Under the pieces are notes generated by a model. The model saw only the letters and a program-made list of their open reading frames with translations. It made no database searches and was not told the origin of the DNA. Position numbers and translations under genes: made by a program. This document shows, in pieces, positions 10,560-18,760 of a stretch of DNA of 64,000 nt. How positions within the stretch are numbered: the stretch's first letter is position 1; each line of letters opens with the position of its first letter. Origin of the DNA: Selenomonas sp. F0473 (GTDB lineage: Bacteria; Bacillota; Negativicutes; Selenomonadales; Selenomonadaceae); assembly GCF_000315545.1 (NCBI RefSeq), contig NZ_JH992902.1, positions 1,672,638 to 1,736,637 on the forward strand, written 5' to 3'.

Positions 10560-12554
10560 ATGAAAAACATTCGGTCTATGGTGCGGGGGCGCATCGCTTT
10601 TGTCGCATTCGGCATGTTTCTCATTCTCCTGATCCTAACGGGGCGCTATGCCTATCTGCAGGTTGTGCAGGGGGACGCGCTCGCACAGCGCATGCGGGAC
10701 CAGAGCGGCTATGAGTTCCGCATCCAGTCCCTGCGCGGCGCGATCCTCGACCGCAACGGCAAGGAACTTGCCGTCAGCAGTATGACGAAATCTCTCTTCA
10801 TCGACCCCAACCACGTCTATGACGCGCATAGGCCGGAGGAGATTGCCGCCGACATCGCCCCCCTCGTCGGCCTCAAGGAGCAGGATATCCTCGACGATAT
10901 CGCCGTCGGGGGCGGATTCGTGTGGGTGAAGCGGCGGCTGGAACACGACGAGTACGAAGCGGTGCGCGCCGTCATCCGTGAAAAAGGCTACAGCGACTGC
11001 CTCGGCTTTCAGAACGAAGCGAAGCGCTACTATCCGAACGACGCGCTCGCCGCGAATGTGCTTGGCTTTGTCGGCATCGACGACAAGGGGCTCGACGGCA
11101 TCGAGCAGGCGCTCGACCCGCTGCTCAAAGGGGAGGTGCGCGAGGAGCGGCTCACTGTCGACGGACAGCGGCGGCCGATCTTCGACTCCATCTTTTTCAG
11201 CCGCCGTACCTACCGGGGCGACTACTGCAAGACGGCCGTGCTGACGATTGACAGCACGATTCAGTTCATTGTGGAGCAGGAGCTCGACCGCGCGATGGCG
11301 GAGAACAATCCCGCCTCCATCACGGCGATCGTCATGGATCCCAAGACGGGCGAAGTCCTCGCCATGGCGTCGCGCCCCTCCTACAACCCCAATAAGTTTT
11401 GGGACTATCCGTCCGAGAACTGGAAAAACCGCGCCGTCTCCTTCATCTACGAGCCGGGCTCGACGTTCAAGGCAATCGTTGCGGGGGCGGCGCTCCAAGA
11501 GGGCATCGTCACACCGAACCAGGTGTTCATGGATCCCGGCTACGTCATGGTTTCGGGGCGCCGGATCCAGAACTGGAACAACGAGAGCTACGGTGCGGTC
11601 ACCTTTACCGATATCGTAAAGAACTCGCTCAACACGGGCTTTGCACAGGTCGGCCTCGCGCTCGGCGCGGAAAAACTCATGCACTACACGCGGCTTTTCG
11701 GCTTCGGTGAAATGACGGGCATTGATCTGCCGGGGGAGGAAGAGGGGCTCCTCTTCAAGGCGGAGGACATGCGCGACTCGGATATTGCGACGACCGCCAT
11801 CGGCCAGAGCATCGCCGTGACGCCGCTTCAGCTCGTTACGGCGATGTCCGCCATCGCCAACGGAGGAACGCTCATGCACCCCTATATCGTGCGTGCCGTC
11901 CGCAATCCGGACGGTTCCGTCTACGAAGAACGCGCGCCCCGCGAGATTCGGACGACCCTTCAGTGCACGGTTGACCGTACGCTCATCGGGCTCCTCGAGC
12001 AGGTTGTCTCCGCGGGCGGCGGGGCTAAGGCGGCGGTTAAGGGCTATCGCATTGCGGGCAAGACCGGTACGGCGCAGAAGATCCGTCTCGATTCTTCGGG
12101 CTATATGGAGGGGCGTTATATCGCGTCGTTCTGCGGCTTTGCCCCCGTCGAGGATCCCATCTTTACCGTGCTCGTCATGATCGATGATCCGCGGGGGGGA
12201 AACTTCTACGGCGGGCAGATCGCGGCGCCCGTCGCCTCGCGTATCTTTACTCAGCTCCTGCGCTACGCGCATGTCGAGCCGTCGAGCAACCCCTTTACCG
12301 AAGCGGCGGAGGAATCGTCCGCACGTAGCGCCGCCGATGAGAAACGACTCGAGAGTGCCGCGGCGCCGCCCGAGGGCAAAGCGATCGTTCCGGACTTTAC
12401 GGGCCTTTCTATCCGCGAGGCCGCGCGTCTCGCACAGCAGCGAGGCCTCTCCTTTGAGAGCGAGGGCACCGGTGCGGCCGTGCGCCAGTCGCTCGGCGTG
12501 AACGACATCGTAGATCAAGGAGCGCGCATTAAAGTCTACTTCGAACCGACGTAA
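10560..12554 (+). CDS. Penicillin-binding transpeptidase, SpoVD/FtsI type, with PASTA domain
   Basis: 664 residues from the ATG at 10560, with gggggag about 12 bases upstream; an in-frame ATG at 10536 overlaps that ribosome site and is less likely. One N-terminal membrane helix (about residues 12-32) is followed by the dimerisation domain and the transpeptidase domain, with catalytic SxxK (Ser301, Lys304), SLN (356-358) and KTGTA (501-505). A single PASTA domain occupies the last 55 residues (VPDFTGLSIREAARLA...). Class B PBPs crosslink peptidoglycan with a SEDS partner such as the FtsW-type protein at 62.7 kb. The PASTA domain points to the SpoVD/FtsI branch. No division cluster surrounds it. 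Confidence 0.92.
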   Translation: MKNIRSMVRGRIAFVAFGMFLILLILTGRYAYLQVVQGDALAQRMRDQSGYEFRIQSLRGAILDRNGKELAVSSMTKSLFIDPNHVYDAHRPEEIAADIAPLVGLKEQDILDDIAVGGGFVWVKRRLEHDEYEAVRAVIREKGYSDCLGFQNEAKRYYPNDALAANVLGFVGIDDKGLDGIEQALDPLLKGEVREERLTVDGQRRPIFDSIFFSRRTYRGDYCKTAVLTIDSTIQFIVEQELDRAMAENNPASITAIVMDPKTGEVLAMASRPSYNPNKFWDYPSENWKNRAVSFIYEPGSTFKAIVAGAALQEGIVTPNQVFMDPGYVMVSGRRIQNWNNESYGAVTFTDIVKNSLNTGFAQVGLALGAEKLMHYTRLFGFGEMTGIDLPGEEEGLLFKAEDMRDSDIATTAIGQSIAVTPLQLVTAMSAIANGGTLMHPYIVRAVRNPDGSVYEERAPREIRTTLQCTVDRTLIGLLEQVVSAGGGAKAAVKGYRIAGKTGTAQKIRLDSSGYMEGRYIASFCGFAPVEDPIFTVLVMIDDPRGGNFYGGQIAAPVASRIFTQLLRYAHVEPSSNPFTEAAEESSARSAADEKRLESAAAPPEGKAIVPDFTGLSIREAARLAQQRGLSFESEGTGAAVRQSLGVNDIVDQGARIKVYFEPT

Positions 12555-12559
12555 CATAT

Positions 12560-12587
12560 ACGATCGGGGACCGGATCGTTCGTTTTT
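12560..12587 (+). terminator. Probable terminator after the PBP gene
   Basis: Stem acgatc/gatcgt followed by tcgttttt. Short stem, so moderate support. Confidence 0.55.
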
Positions 12588-12621
12588 CGGCCGGCCGGCT
12601 CGGTTTTATTTTTCATAGGTA

Positions 12622-12675
12622 TTGACAGCGCGTAAAAATCAGTATATGATATAAACATACTTTTTAGATATGTTT
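12622..12675 (+). promoter_or_regulatory. cysK promoter with downstream inverted repeat
   Basis: TTGACA (12622-12627) and TATGAT (12645-12650), 17-base spacer. Just downstream is an inverted repeat aaacata (12653-12659) / tatgttt (12669-12675), placed at the expected transcription start. It is a plausible repressor site, for example for a cysteine-responsive regulator, but the protein cannot be named from sequence. Confidence 0.8.
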
Positions 12676-12712
12676 AGTTTAATGCAAAATGGGGAATAAA
12701 GGAGAATGCATC

Positions 12713-13648
12713 ATGGCAAACGTTTACGGGAGCGTTACGGAACTGATCGGACGGACGCCGCTGCTTGCGGCAAAATCGTTCAGCGCGGCGCATGGACTCA
12801 AGGCGAATTTACTCGTCAAGTTGGAGTATTTTAACCCGGCGGGCTCGGTCAAAGACCGCATCGCCATTGCCATGATCGAGCAGGCGGAGAAGGCCGGCAA
12901 GATCGCCCCCGGCGCGACCCTCATCGAACCGACGAGCGGCAACACGGGCATCGGCATCGCCTCCGTCGCGGCGGCACGCGGCTATCGTGCCGTCCTCACC
13001 ATGCCGGAGACGATGAGCATCGAGCGGCGCAACCTCCTCAAGGCATACGGCGCCGAGATCGTCCTGACGGACGGATCACAGGGAATGAAAGGAGCCATTG
13101 CAAAGGCCGAGGAACTCCACCGTACGACGCCAAACTCCTTCATCCCCTCGCAGTTTGAAAATCCCGCCAACCCGGCCGTACACGAACGTACGACGGGCCC
13201 GGAGATCTGGGCGGACACGGACGGCGCCGTCGATGCGTTCATTGCGGGCGTCGGTACGGGCGGAACCGTTTCGGGTGTCGGCCGCTACCTCAAGAGTCAA
13301 AAGCCCTCCGTCTACGTCGTTGCCGTCGAGCCTGTGGATTCGCCCGTCCTCACGGGCGGAAAACCCGGTCCGCACAAGATCCAGGGCATTGGGGCAGGAT
13401 TTGTGCCGCATACGCTCGATACGAACGTCTACAACGAAGTCATCCGCGTGTCGAACGAGGATGCCTTTACCTACGGGAAAGAGTTCGCCCGACGCGAGGG
13501 TGTCCTCATCGGCATTTCCTCGGGTGCGGCGCTTGCCGCGGCCGTCGCCCTCGCCAAGCGTCCCGCGTATGAGAGCAAAAACATCGTCGTCCTCCTCCCC
13601 GACGGCGGCGACCGCTACCTCTCGACGGACCTGTTTCAGGACAAATAG
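12713..13648 (+). CDS. cysK: Cysteine synthase A (O-acetylserine sulfhydrylase)
   Basis: 311 residues. PLP enzyme making L-cysteine from O-acetylserine and sulfide in the cytoplasm. The cofactor-binding Lys lies in [11 protein letters not shown] (about residue 44), and the substrate loop TSGNTGIG and the phosphate-binding GTGGT are intact. The start is the ATG with ggag 8 bases upstream; an in-frame ATG at 12689 precedes the ribosome site and is rejected. A strong promoter with an inverted repeat at the start site suggests regulation by sulfur supply. A bidirectional terminator follows. Confidence 0.96.
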   Translation: MANVYGSVTELIGRTPLLAAKSFSAAHGLKANLLVKLEYFNPAGSVKDRIAIAMIEQAEKAGKIAPGATLIEPTSGNTGIGIASVAAARGYRAVLTMPETMSIERRNLLKAYGAEIVLTDGSQGMKGAIAKAEELHRTTPNSFIPSQFENPANPAVHERTTGPEIWADTDGAVDAFIAGVGTGGTVSGVGRYLKSQKPSVYVVAVEPVDSPVLTGGKPGPHKIQGIGAGFVPHTLDTNVYNEVIRVSNEDAFTYGKEFARREGVLIGISSGAALAAAVALAKRPAYESKNIVVLLPDGGDRYLSTDLFQDK

Positions 13649-13676
13649 CATCGACGGAATAAAATAAGGAAAATAA

Positions 13677-13703
13677 AAAAACACCCGTGATGCGGGTGTT
13701 TTT
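13677..13703. terminator. Bidirectional terminator between cysK and the small Cys-rich gene
   Basis: Perfect 11-bp stem aaaaacacccg/cgggtgttttt with A and T runs on both flanks; serves both convergent genes. Confidence 0.92.
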
Positions 13704-13713
13704 CTATGCCGGA

Positions 13714-13923
13714 TCAGCATCCGCAGCATTTGCCGCGGAGCCCTTCACACCGTATGTCCTGCGCGGTGCCGTTTTCACAGTAGGCGCCGGCATTCCCATA
13801 AGAATATGATTGGTTTTGCTTCTCTGGCAGTTCGCAGGCGCCGTTCTCACAGCTCGCTGCAATCGCCTGTGCTCCAACTCCGAGGATGAATGCCGCGGTG
13901 AGTGCGGATAACAATTTCTTCAT
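13714..13923 (-). CDS. Small secreted cysteine-rich protein, unknown function
   Basis: 69 residues. Residues 1-23 are a clear signal peptide (MKKLLSALTAAFILG..., cleavage after AIA-A). The mature part is about 46 residues with seven cysteines in two related modules, CENGAC and a later CENG followed by Cys, ending with CCGC. AAAGGAGG precedes the ATG on the minus strand, and a terminator follows. I do not recognise a family. The Cys content suggests disulfides or metal/haem binding in the periplasm. It lies next to the divergent haem-degradation operon, but a functional link is only a guess. Confidence 0.75.
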   Translation of the reverse strand: MKKLLSALTAAFILGVGAQAIAASCENGACELPEKQNQSYSYGNAGAYCENGTAQDIRCEGLRGKCCGC

Positions 13924-14209
13924 GAGTGCCCCTCCTTTATCGGTCCATTCTTTTGACTTTATTTTATCACGGCTGTCAAGAAGAAATGTGATAAAGCAGG
14001 AGATGCTCTTATAAAAAACGCCTGCGAAATAAATAATTAAAAGCTATTGGAACATATAAGATATATAACGTATAAGATAAAAATTCATTTTGGATAAATG
14101 AAGGTAGGAGCGCTTATTTTCGTGAGCCTATATCTTATTACCATTATATATCTTCCGATATAGTTGATAGAGACTATCTATTTATATTAGCCGACGGGTC
14201 TGCTGTGAG

Positions 14210-14232
14210 AATTATGAACATGGTTCATAATT
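14210..14232. promoter_or_regulatory. Perfect palindrome, likely operator
   Basis: Ten-base arms aattatgaac / gttcataatt around a 3-base centre, 28 bases upstream of the -35 box of the flavodoxin-anaerobilin synthase operon. The shape fits a dimeric regulator. An iron- or haem-responsive protein is the natural candidate; it is not the classic Fur box. Confidence 0.65.
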
Positions 14233-14259
14233 TTTGTTTATGAAAATCGTAAAAACCAC

Positions 14260-14288
14260 TTGATTTTTTAAATACCTTGCGGTATGAT
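14260..14288 (+). promoter_or_regulatory. Promoter of the haem-degradation operon
   Basis: TTGATT (14260-14265) and TATGAT (14283-14288) with a 17-base spacer; a small dyad tacc/ggta straddles the -10. Confidence 0.8.
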
Positions 14289-14346
14289 ACGGGTGAATTA
14301 AGAATACAAGATATTCATATTGATTGATATACAGGGAGAATCCATC

Positions 14347-14850
14347 ATGCGAAATCAAGATATTGCAGTCGTCTATTCCTCGCGTACGGGGAACACAAAA
14401 AAGGTCGCGGAGCATCTCGCGGAGGCGCTCGGGGCGACCTACCACAGCGTAAAGGATACGGTGGGGATTTCGGACACCGCCGATCTCTGCATCGGCGTAT
14501 GGATTGACCGCGGCACCGCGGATGCGGCGGCGCGCAAATATATCGAGACGCTGCGCGGACGCAGGGTATTCCTCTACGGCACGCTCGGTGCGGAGCCGGA
14601 TTCGGAACACGGTGCGAAGTGCATCGAGAATATCAAGGCGCTGTTCGATCCATCGAATGAGATTCTCGGCGCAGTCCTTGTGCAGGGCGCGATCGATCCG
14701 ATGATCATCGAGATGTTCAAGAGTATGCCGAAGGACAATGTGCACGCCTATACGGAGGAGAACGCGGCCCGCTGGGCGGCGGCGTCGTCTCATCCGGATG
14801 CGGCGGATTTTGACAGGGTCATTCATGCGGCAAAGGAGGCGCTCGCATGA
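14347..14850 (+). CDS. Flavodoxin family protein (HmuF-like)
   Basis: 167 residues. The N-terminal FMN phosphate loop YSSRTGNTKKVAEH (about residues 10-23) is typical of flavodoxins. The ATG at 14347 has gggaga 7 bases upstream. It overlaps the following radical SAM gene by ATGA, so the two are translationally coupled. In Fusobacterium a flavodoxin next to the anaerobilin synthase HmuW supplies electrons and has itself been linked to haem breakdown (established knowledge). The same role is inferred here from the context of radical SAM enzyme plus TonB receptor. A general electron carrier is the alternative. Confidence 0.85.
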   Translation: MRNQDIAVVYSSRTGNTKKVAEHLAEALGATYHSVKDTVGISDTADLCIGVWIDRGTADAAARKYIETLRGRRVFLYGTLGAEPDSEHGAKCIENIKALFDPSNEILGAVLVQGAIDPMIIEMFKSMPKDNVHAYTEENAARWAAASSHPDAADFDRVIHAAKEALA

Positions 14851-16499
14851 ACAGTATAGAGACGAAGCTGAGCGCGCTCTCCGCAGAGGCGCGCGGCTGG
14901 CTGCTCGGGACAAAGTCGGAGAACCCGCTCGGCCGTGCCTTTACAAAAAAGCGCGTGGTGCACCCGGGTGCGGGCGGCAAGCGCATGATTATGGATAAAG
15001 CGGAGCAGGCGCAGGTGTGGAAAGACCTCATGGCGCAGACGCCCGACCCTGCGGATGAGCGCGCGGCGTATATCCACATCCCGTTCTGCGATAAGAAATG
15101 CAGCTACTGCGGGTTCTTCCAGAACTATACGAAGGAAGAGGCGGCACACCGGTATGTCGATGTTCTCCTAGAGGAGCTGGACGCGGCGGCTGAGACGCCC
15201 TATGTGCAGGGCGCGCCGTTTCAAGCGGTGTTCTTCGGTGGCGGGACGCCGACCGCGCTCTCCGATGCAGATCTTACTCGTCTTGTGCGCGCGGTGCGGG
15301 CGCGCCTGCCGCTCACGAGCGACTGCGAAATCACGCTCGAGGGGCGCATCCATGACCTGACGGAGAGCAAGGTCGAGGCGGCGATGAAGGCTGGTATCAA
15401 CCGTTTTTCCCTTGGCGTACAGTCTTTTGATACGCGCGTGCGGCAGTCGATTGGGCGCATTGACGACCATGACACGGTTGTTGCAACGCTGCGCCGCATG
15501 GTCGAGCGGCAGGGTGCGGTCGTCATTGCCGACCTCATCTATGGGCTGCCGTATCAGTCGATGGAGGTCTGGGAGAACGATGTGCGCGCGCAGTTCGAGA
15601 TCGGCATCGCCGGCGGCGACCTCTATCAGCTGAACGTATTCCCCGCGAGTGAGCTTGCGGCACGCATCAAGTCGGGCGACCTCCCGATGCTCCCGACGAC
15701 AGAGGAACAGTCCGAATACTTCGCACGCGGCGTTGAGATCCTCAATGCGAACCCGACGGTGCGCCGTATCGATACCACCCATTGGGCGACGGATCACCGC
15801 GAGCGCAGCATTTATAACACGCTTGCAAAGCGCGGCAACGACGTCCTCGCATTCGGATCGGGCGCGGGCGGCTTCATCGGCCAAATGATGTGGCGCAACC
15901 ACGGCGGTCTCGCTCCCTATGAGAAGATGGCCGAAGAGGGAAGGAAGCCCTTTCAGTTTATGGGGGAGCAGGCCGATGAGCACCGCATGCACAGTGAGAT
16001 CGGCGATCAGATTGAGCACCGATATTTCTACGCACCGTATTTTGAGAAGAAATATGGCGTCGATCTTCTCGCGGAGATGGCGCCGATCTTTGCCGCATGG
16101 GCGGAGAACGGTCTTGTCACGCGGACAGAGACGGGATTCCGGCTGACGCTCGCGGGCGAATTCTGGCATGACAACCTCATTCAGGGCTTCCTCGAAGCGT
16201 ACGCGCTCACGCAGGAGGATGAGGTGAAGCTCCGCAAGGAGAACGTCGCCCTGCAGGATATGATCCCGAAGGACGTCCGCGCCATGCTTGAGGCGATGTT
16301 CCCCGACGGCATGCCCCCGCAGATGGCGGCGGCGCTGCAGGGAAAACCGTCGCCGGAGCTGGAGAACCACCCGCATATGCAGATGCTGAAGAATCTCATC
16401 GAAAAGAGCAGGGAAAAGGAGCGCGCCGCCGCGGCCGACGGCCCGGATATCAACACCGTTATGCACACGCCCGCGCGCGATATAGGAAAAGCTGTGTAG
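14847..16499 (+). CDS. hmuW: Anaerobilin synthase-type radical SAM enzyme (ChuW/HutW/HmuW family)
   Basis: 550 residues. Related to HemN/HemW; cluster cysteines 81, 85 and 88 in CDKKCSYC, followed by FFGGGTPTALS and a second SAM-site Glu region. The long C-terminal domain (about residues 330-500), with RNHGGLAPYEKM and PYFEKKYGVD, separates it from HemN and HemW and matches the ChuW/HutW/HmuW branch. These enzymes open the haem ring without oxygen, by radical methyl transfer, releasing iron. The extra N-terminal 50 residues and the charged C-terminal tail are variable parts. The gene is coupled to the flavodoxin by a 4-base overlap and is followed by a very strong terminator and the TonB receptor gene. 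Confidence 0.9.
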   Translation: MNSIETKLSALSAEARGWLLGTKSENPLGRAFTKKRVVHPGAGGKRMIMDKAEQAQVWKDLMAQTPDPADERAAYIHIPFCDKKCSYCGFFQNYTKEEAAHRYVDVLLEELDAAAETPYVQGAPFQAVFFGGGTPTALSDADLTRLVRAVRARLPLTSDCEITLEGRIHDLTESKVEAAMKAGINRFSLGVQSFDTRVRQSIGRIDDHDTVVATLRRMVERQGAVVIADLIYGLPYQSMEVWENDVRAQFEIGIAGGDLYQLNVFPASELAARIKSGDLPMLPTTEEQSEYFARGVEILNANPTVRRIDTTHWATDHRERSIYNTLAKRGNDVLAFGSGAGGFIGQMMWRNHGGLAPYEKMAEEGRKPFQFMGEQADEHRMHSEIGDQIEHRYFYAPYFEKKYGVDLLAEMAPIFAAWAENGLVTRTETGFRLTLAGEFWHDNLIQGFLEAYALTQEDEVKLRKENVALQDMIPKDVRAMLEAMFPDGMPPQMAAALQGKPSPELENHPHMQMLKNLIEKSREKERAAAADGPDINTVMHTPARDIGKAV

Positions 16500-16515
16500 T
16501 GTATTTTATATAGAA

Positions 16516-16565
16516 ACAGCCCGCCGATATTTGTCTACTACAAATATCGGCGGGCTGTTGTTTTT
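16516..16565 (+). terminator. Very strong terminator after the haem-degradation operon
   Basis: Perfect 19-bp stem (16516-16534 with 16540-16558), 5-base loop, then tgttttt. Confidence 0.95.
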
Positions 16566-16699
16566 CAAAAGTTGGCGGGAGATGAACGCGAAATGTTTAG
16601 AAATAAAAAAAGAGAATGAAAATATATTTCGTTTTTATTTTATCAATGCTATAATGGTGATATCGTTTATTTTAACTTTTAGAAAAGAGGTGCTCTTCT

Positions 16700-18760
16700 A
16701 TGGGAAGACATTGTTCCGGCCGTCGCCGCGCGTTGCTGACGGCGGCTGTTCTAGGCGCGCTCACAGCGGCGCCCTTTCACGCGGCGCAGGCGGCCGAGGA
16801 TGAGAGCATGCCCGTATACGAATTGGACGATGTTATTGTCACGGCTTCGCGCACGGAGCAAAACGTCAAGGACGCGCCCGCTGCGGTTGAGGTCGTCACG
16901 CGCGAGGATATCGACCGCCTCGGCGCGGAGACGCTTGCGCAGGCGCTCGCACTCACCGTCGGACTTGATGTGACGGAAAACGGCATGGTCGGGAACCAGG
17001 CAGCGCTGCGCGGTATGAGCACCAACCAGACGCTGATCCTCGTCGACGGGCGGCGCATACGCACGGAGGATACGAGCCAGACGGCGAATTACTATGAGCT
17101 GCAGCGCGTCAACATGGACGATGTGGAGCGCATTGAGATCGTCCGCGGTTCCGTCAGCTCCCTGTACGGCTCGGAAGCGCTGGGCGGCGTCATCAATATC
17201 ATCCGCAAACATCCCGAGAAAAAACAGGTCGGCGTTTCCGCCGATTGGACGAGCCGGCAAAAGGACGGCGGCATATCCCTCGACTTCGGCAAGACGGGGA
17301 AATGGGCATGGCGCACGAGTTTCAAAGTGGCCGATATCCGTGAACGCGGCAGGGAGACCGTTTCCAATCAATATGGGAAAAAATACTATTTCAATATAGA
17401 CGGGCGGATGGATATCGCGGCGCGTAAGCATATGGACTTCTTCTTCAGCTACATGAACGAAGATCTGGATCAGAAGTCCGAGGCCGTGACGCAGACGGGC
17501 GGCAACTATAGATCCAATCCGGGCACTGTGGACTATAGTCATAAACGGTATTCGACAGGGCTGCGCTATGCGGGGGAGGATCGCAGGGGCACGTACGAGA
17601 TGCAGGTTTACTATATCCGCTTTGATAAAAAACAAGAGACTCATCTGCGATCGAACGGCGTGCTCTCGGACTTTGACGATATGGTCTTCCATTCCTATAT
17701 TGCGGACGGTAAGCGCACCTGGAACCTCGGTGAGGATCACAAACTCACTTTCGGCGGCGAGTATCGGAAAGAAGAGAACGAGAGCACCCGTATCGACGTG
17801 GGCGGAGGACATACCGTCACGAGGAACGGCATTTCGAAAAACGAGTCGAAGGCGAACCTTAATTACGCCGCGCTGTATCTGCAGGACGAATGGCGTGCGA
17901 ACAAACGCCTTTACGTCGTGCCGTCCGTGCGTTGGGACCACAATAATAAATTCGGCAGCGAGGTGACGGCGCAGCTTGGTACGACCTACCGTCTCAGCGA
18001 CCGCAGCCGCGTCAAGATGAATGTCGGCTCGGCATACCGCGCGCCCACGGCAAGCGAACTCTATATGCACTGGGATCATGTGCCCGCAGTTGCGCGCATG
18101 GGGGCGAGGCTCGTACCGATGCAGGTTCATATCGACGGGAATCCGAACCTGAAGCCCGAGAAGGCGGTCAACTTTGACCTCAGCTTTGAAGCGGAAGGAA
18201 AACGCAACGCGGGGAAAATAACCTACTTCCACAATAAGGTGGACGACCTGATCAATCTAAATACCGTAAGCAGAGTGATTATGTCATTCACACCGCCGCC
18301 GCCGCATCCGATCGCAATCCGCAACGTCGGACATTATGAAAATGTCGATAAGGCGACGCTGCAGGGTATCGAGTTCGAGGGCAGGCAGCGGCTTGGGGAT
18401 AAGTTTACGCTGCGGTCCACCTATACCTATCTCGATGCCAAGAACGATATGACGGGGGATCGGCTGACCGGACGAGCGCGGCACAAACTCTCGCTGCAGC
18501 TCATCTACGACGACTTTAAGCACGGGTGGAGCGGCGTCCTCTGGAACGATTGGCTGGGCGACTACTACTACGCGGAGGGGCGCGGAAACACGGCGGTGAA
18601 AAAGAATACCTCCGCGACGGTGCTCAACCTGGTCGTCAACAAAAAGATCAACGATCACTTGAGCGCCTACTTCGGCGTGAACAACCTGCTCAACGAGGAA
18701 AATACGACGCTCTATTACGACGGCCGCATTTGGCGCGGCGGGGTCAACATGACGTTCTAA
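16700..18760 (+). CDS. TonB-dependent outer-membrane receptor, probably for haem/haemoproteins
   Basis: 686 residues. Signal peptide about 1-31, then a TonB box-like DDVIVTASR (about 42-50), a plug domain (to about 160, with ILVDGRRI and RGSVSSLYGSEALGGVINII), and a 22-strand barrel ending in Phe (NMTF), as outer-membrane proteins do. YRAP (about residue 444) and NPNL (about 481) correspond to the FRAP and NPNL boxes seen in haem receptors, with His residues between them. Position right after the haem-degrading enzyme supports haem as substrate; a siderophore or cobalamin is less likely. It has its own TATAAT at 16650-16655 with a weak -35. Its stop codon overlaps that of convergent mutY. Confidence 0.9.
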   Translation: MGRHCSGRRRALLTAAVLGALTAAPFHAAQAAEDESMPVYELDDVIVTASRTEQNVKDAPAAVEVVTREDIDRLGAETLAQALALTVGLDVTENGMVGNQAALRGMSTNQTLILVDGRRIRTEDTSQTANYYELQRVNMDDVERIEIVRGSVSSLYGSEALGGVINIIRKHPEKKQVGVSADWTSRQKDGGISLDFGKTGKWAWRTSFKVADIRERGRETVSNQYGKKYYFNIDGRMDIAARKHMDFFFSYMNEDLDQKSEAVTQTGGNYRSNPGTVDYSHKRYSTGLRYAGEDRRGTYEMQVYYIRFDKKQETHLRSNGVLSDFDDMVFHSYIADGKRTWNLGEDHKLTFGGEYRKEENESTRIDVGGGHTVTRNGISKNESKANLNYAALYLQDEWRANKRLYVVPSVRWDHNNKFGSEVTAQLGTTYRLSDRSRVKMNVGSAYRAPTASELYMHWDHVPAVARMGARLVPMQVHIDGNPNLKPEKAVNFDLSFEAEGKRNAGKITYFHNKVDDLINLNTVSRVIMSFTPPPPHPIAIRNVGHYENVDKATLQGIEFEGRQRLGDKFTLRSTYTYLDAKNDMTGDRLTGRARHKLSLQLIYDDFKHGWSGVLWNDWLGDYYYAEGRGNTAVKKNTSATVLNLVVNKKINDHLSAYFGVNNLLNEENTTLYYDGRIWRGGVNMTF

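Larger units (their letters stand above)
13924..14346. promoter_or_regulatory. AT-rich divergent control region before the haem operon
   Basis: About 420 bases without a gene, much more AT-rich than its surroundings. It contains repeated tataagat words near 14063-14085, a small dyad gatag/ctatc near 14166-14178, the long palindrome at 14210-14232 and the promoter at 14260-14288. It probably serves both the small Cys-rich gene (minus) and the flavodoxin operon (plus). Confidence 0.65.
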
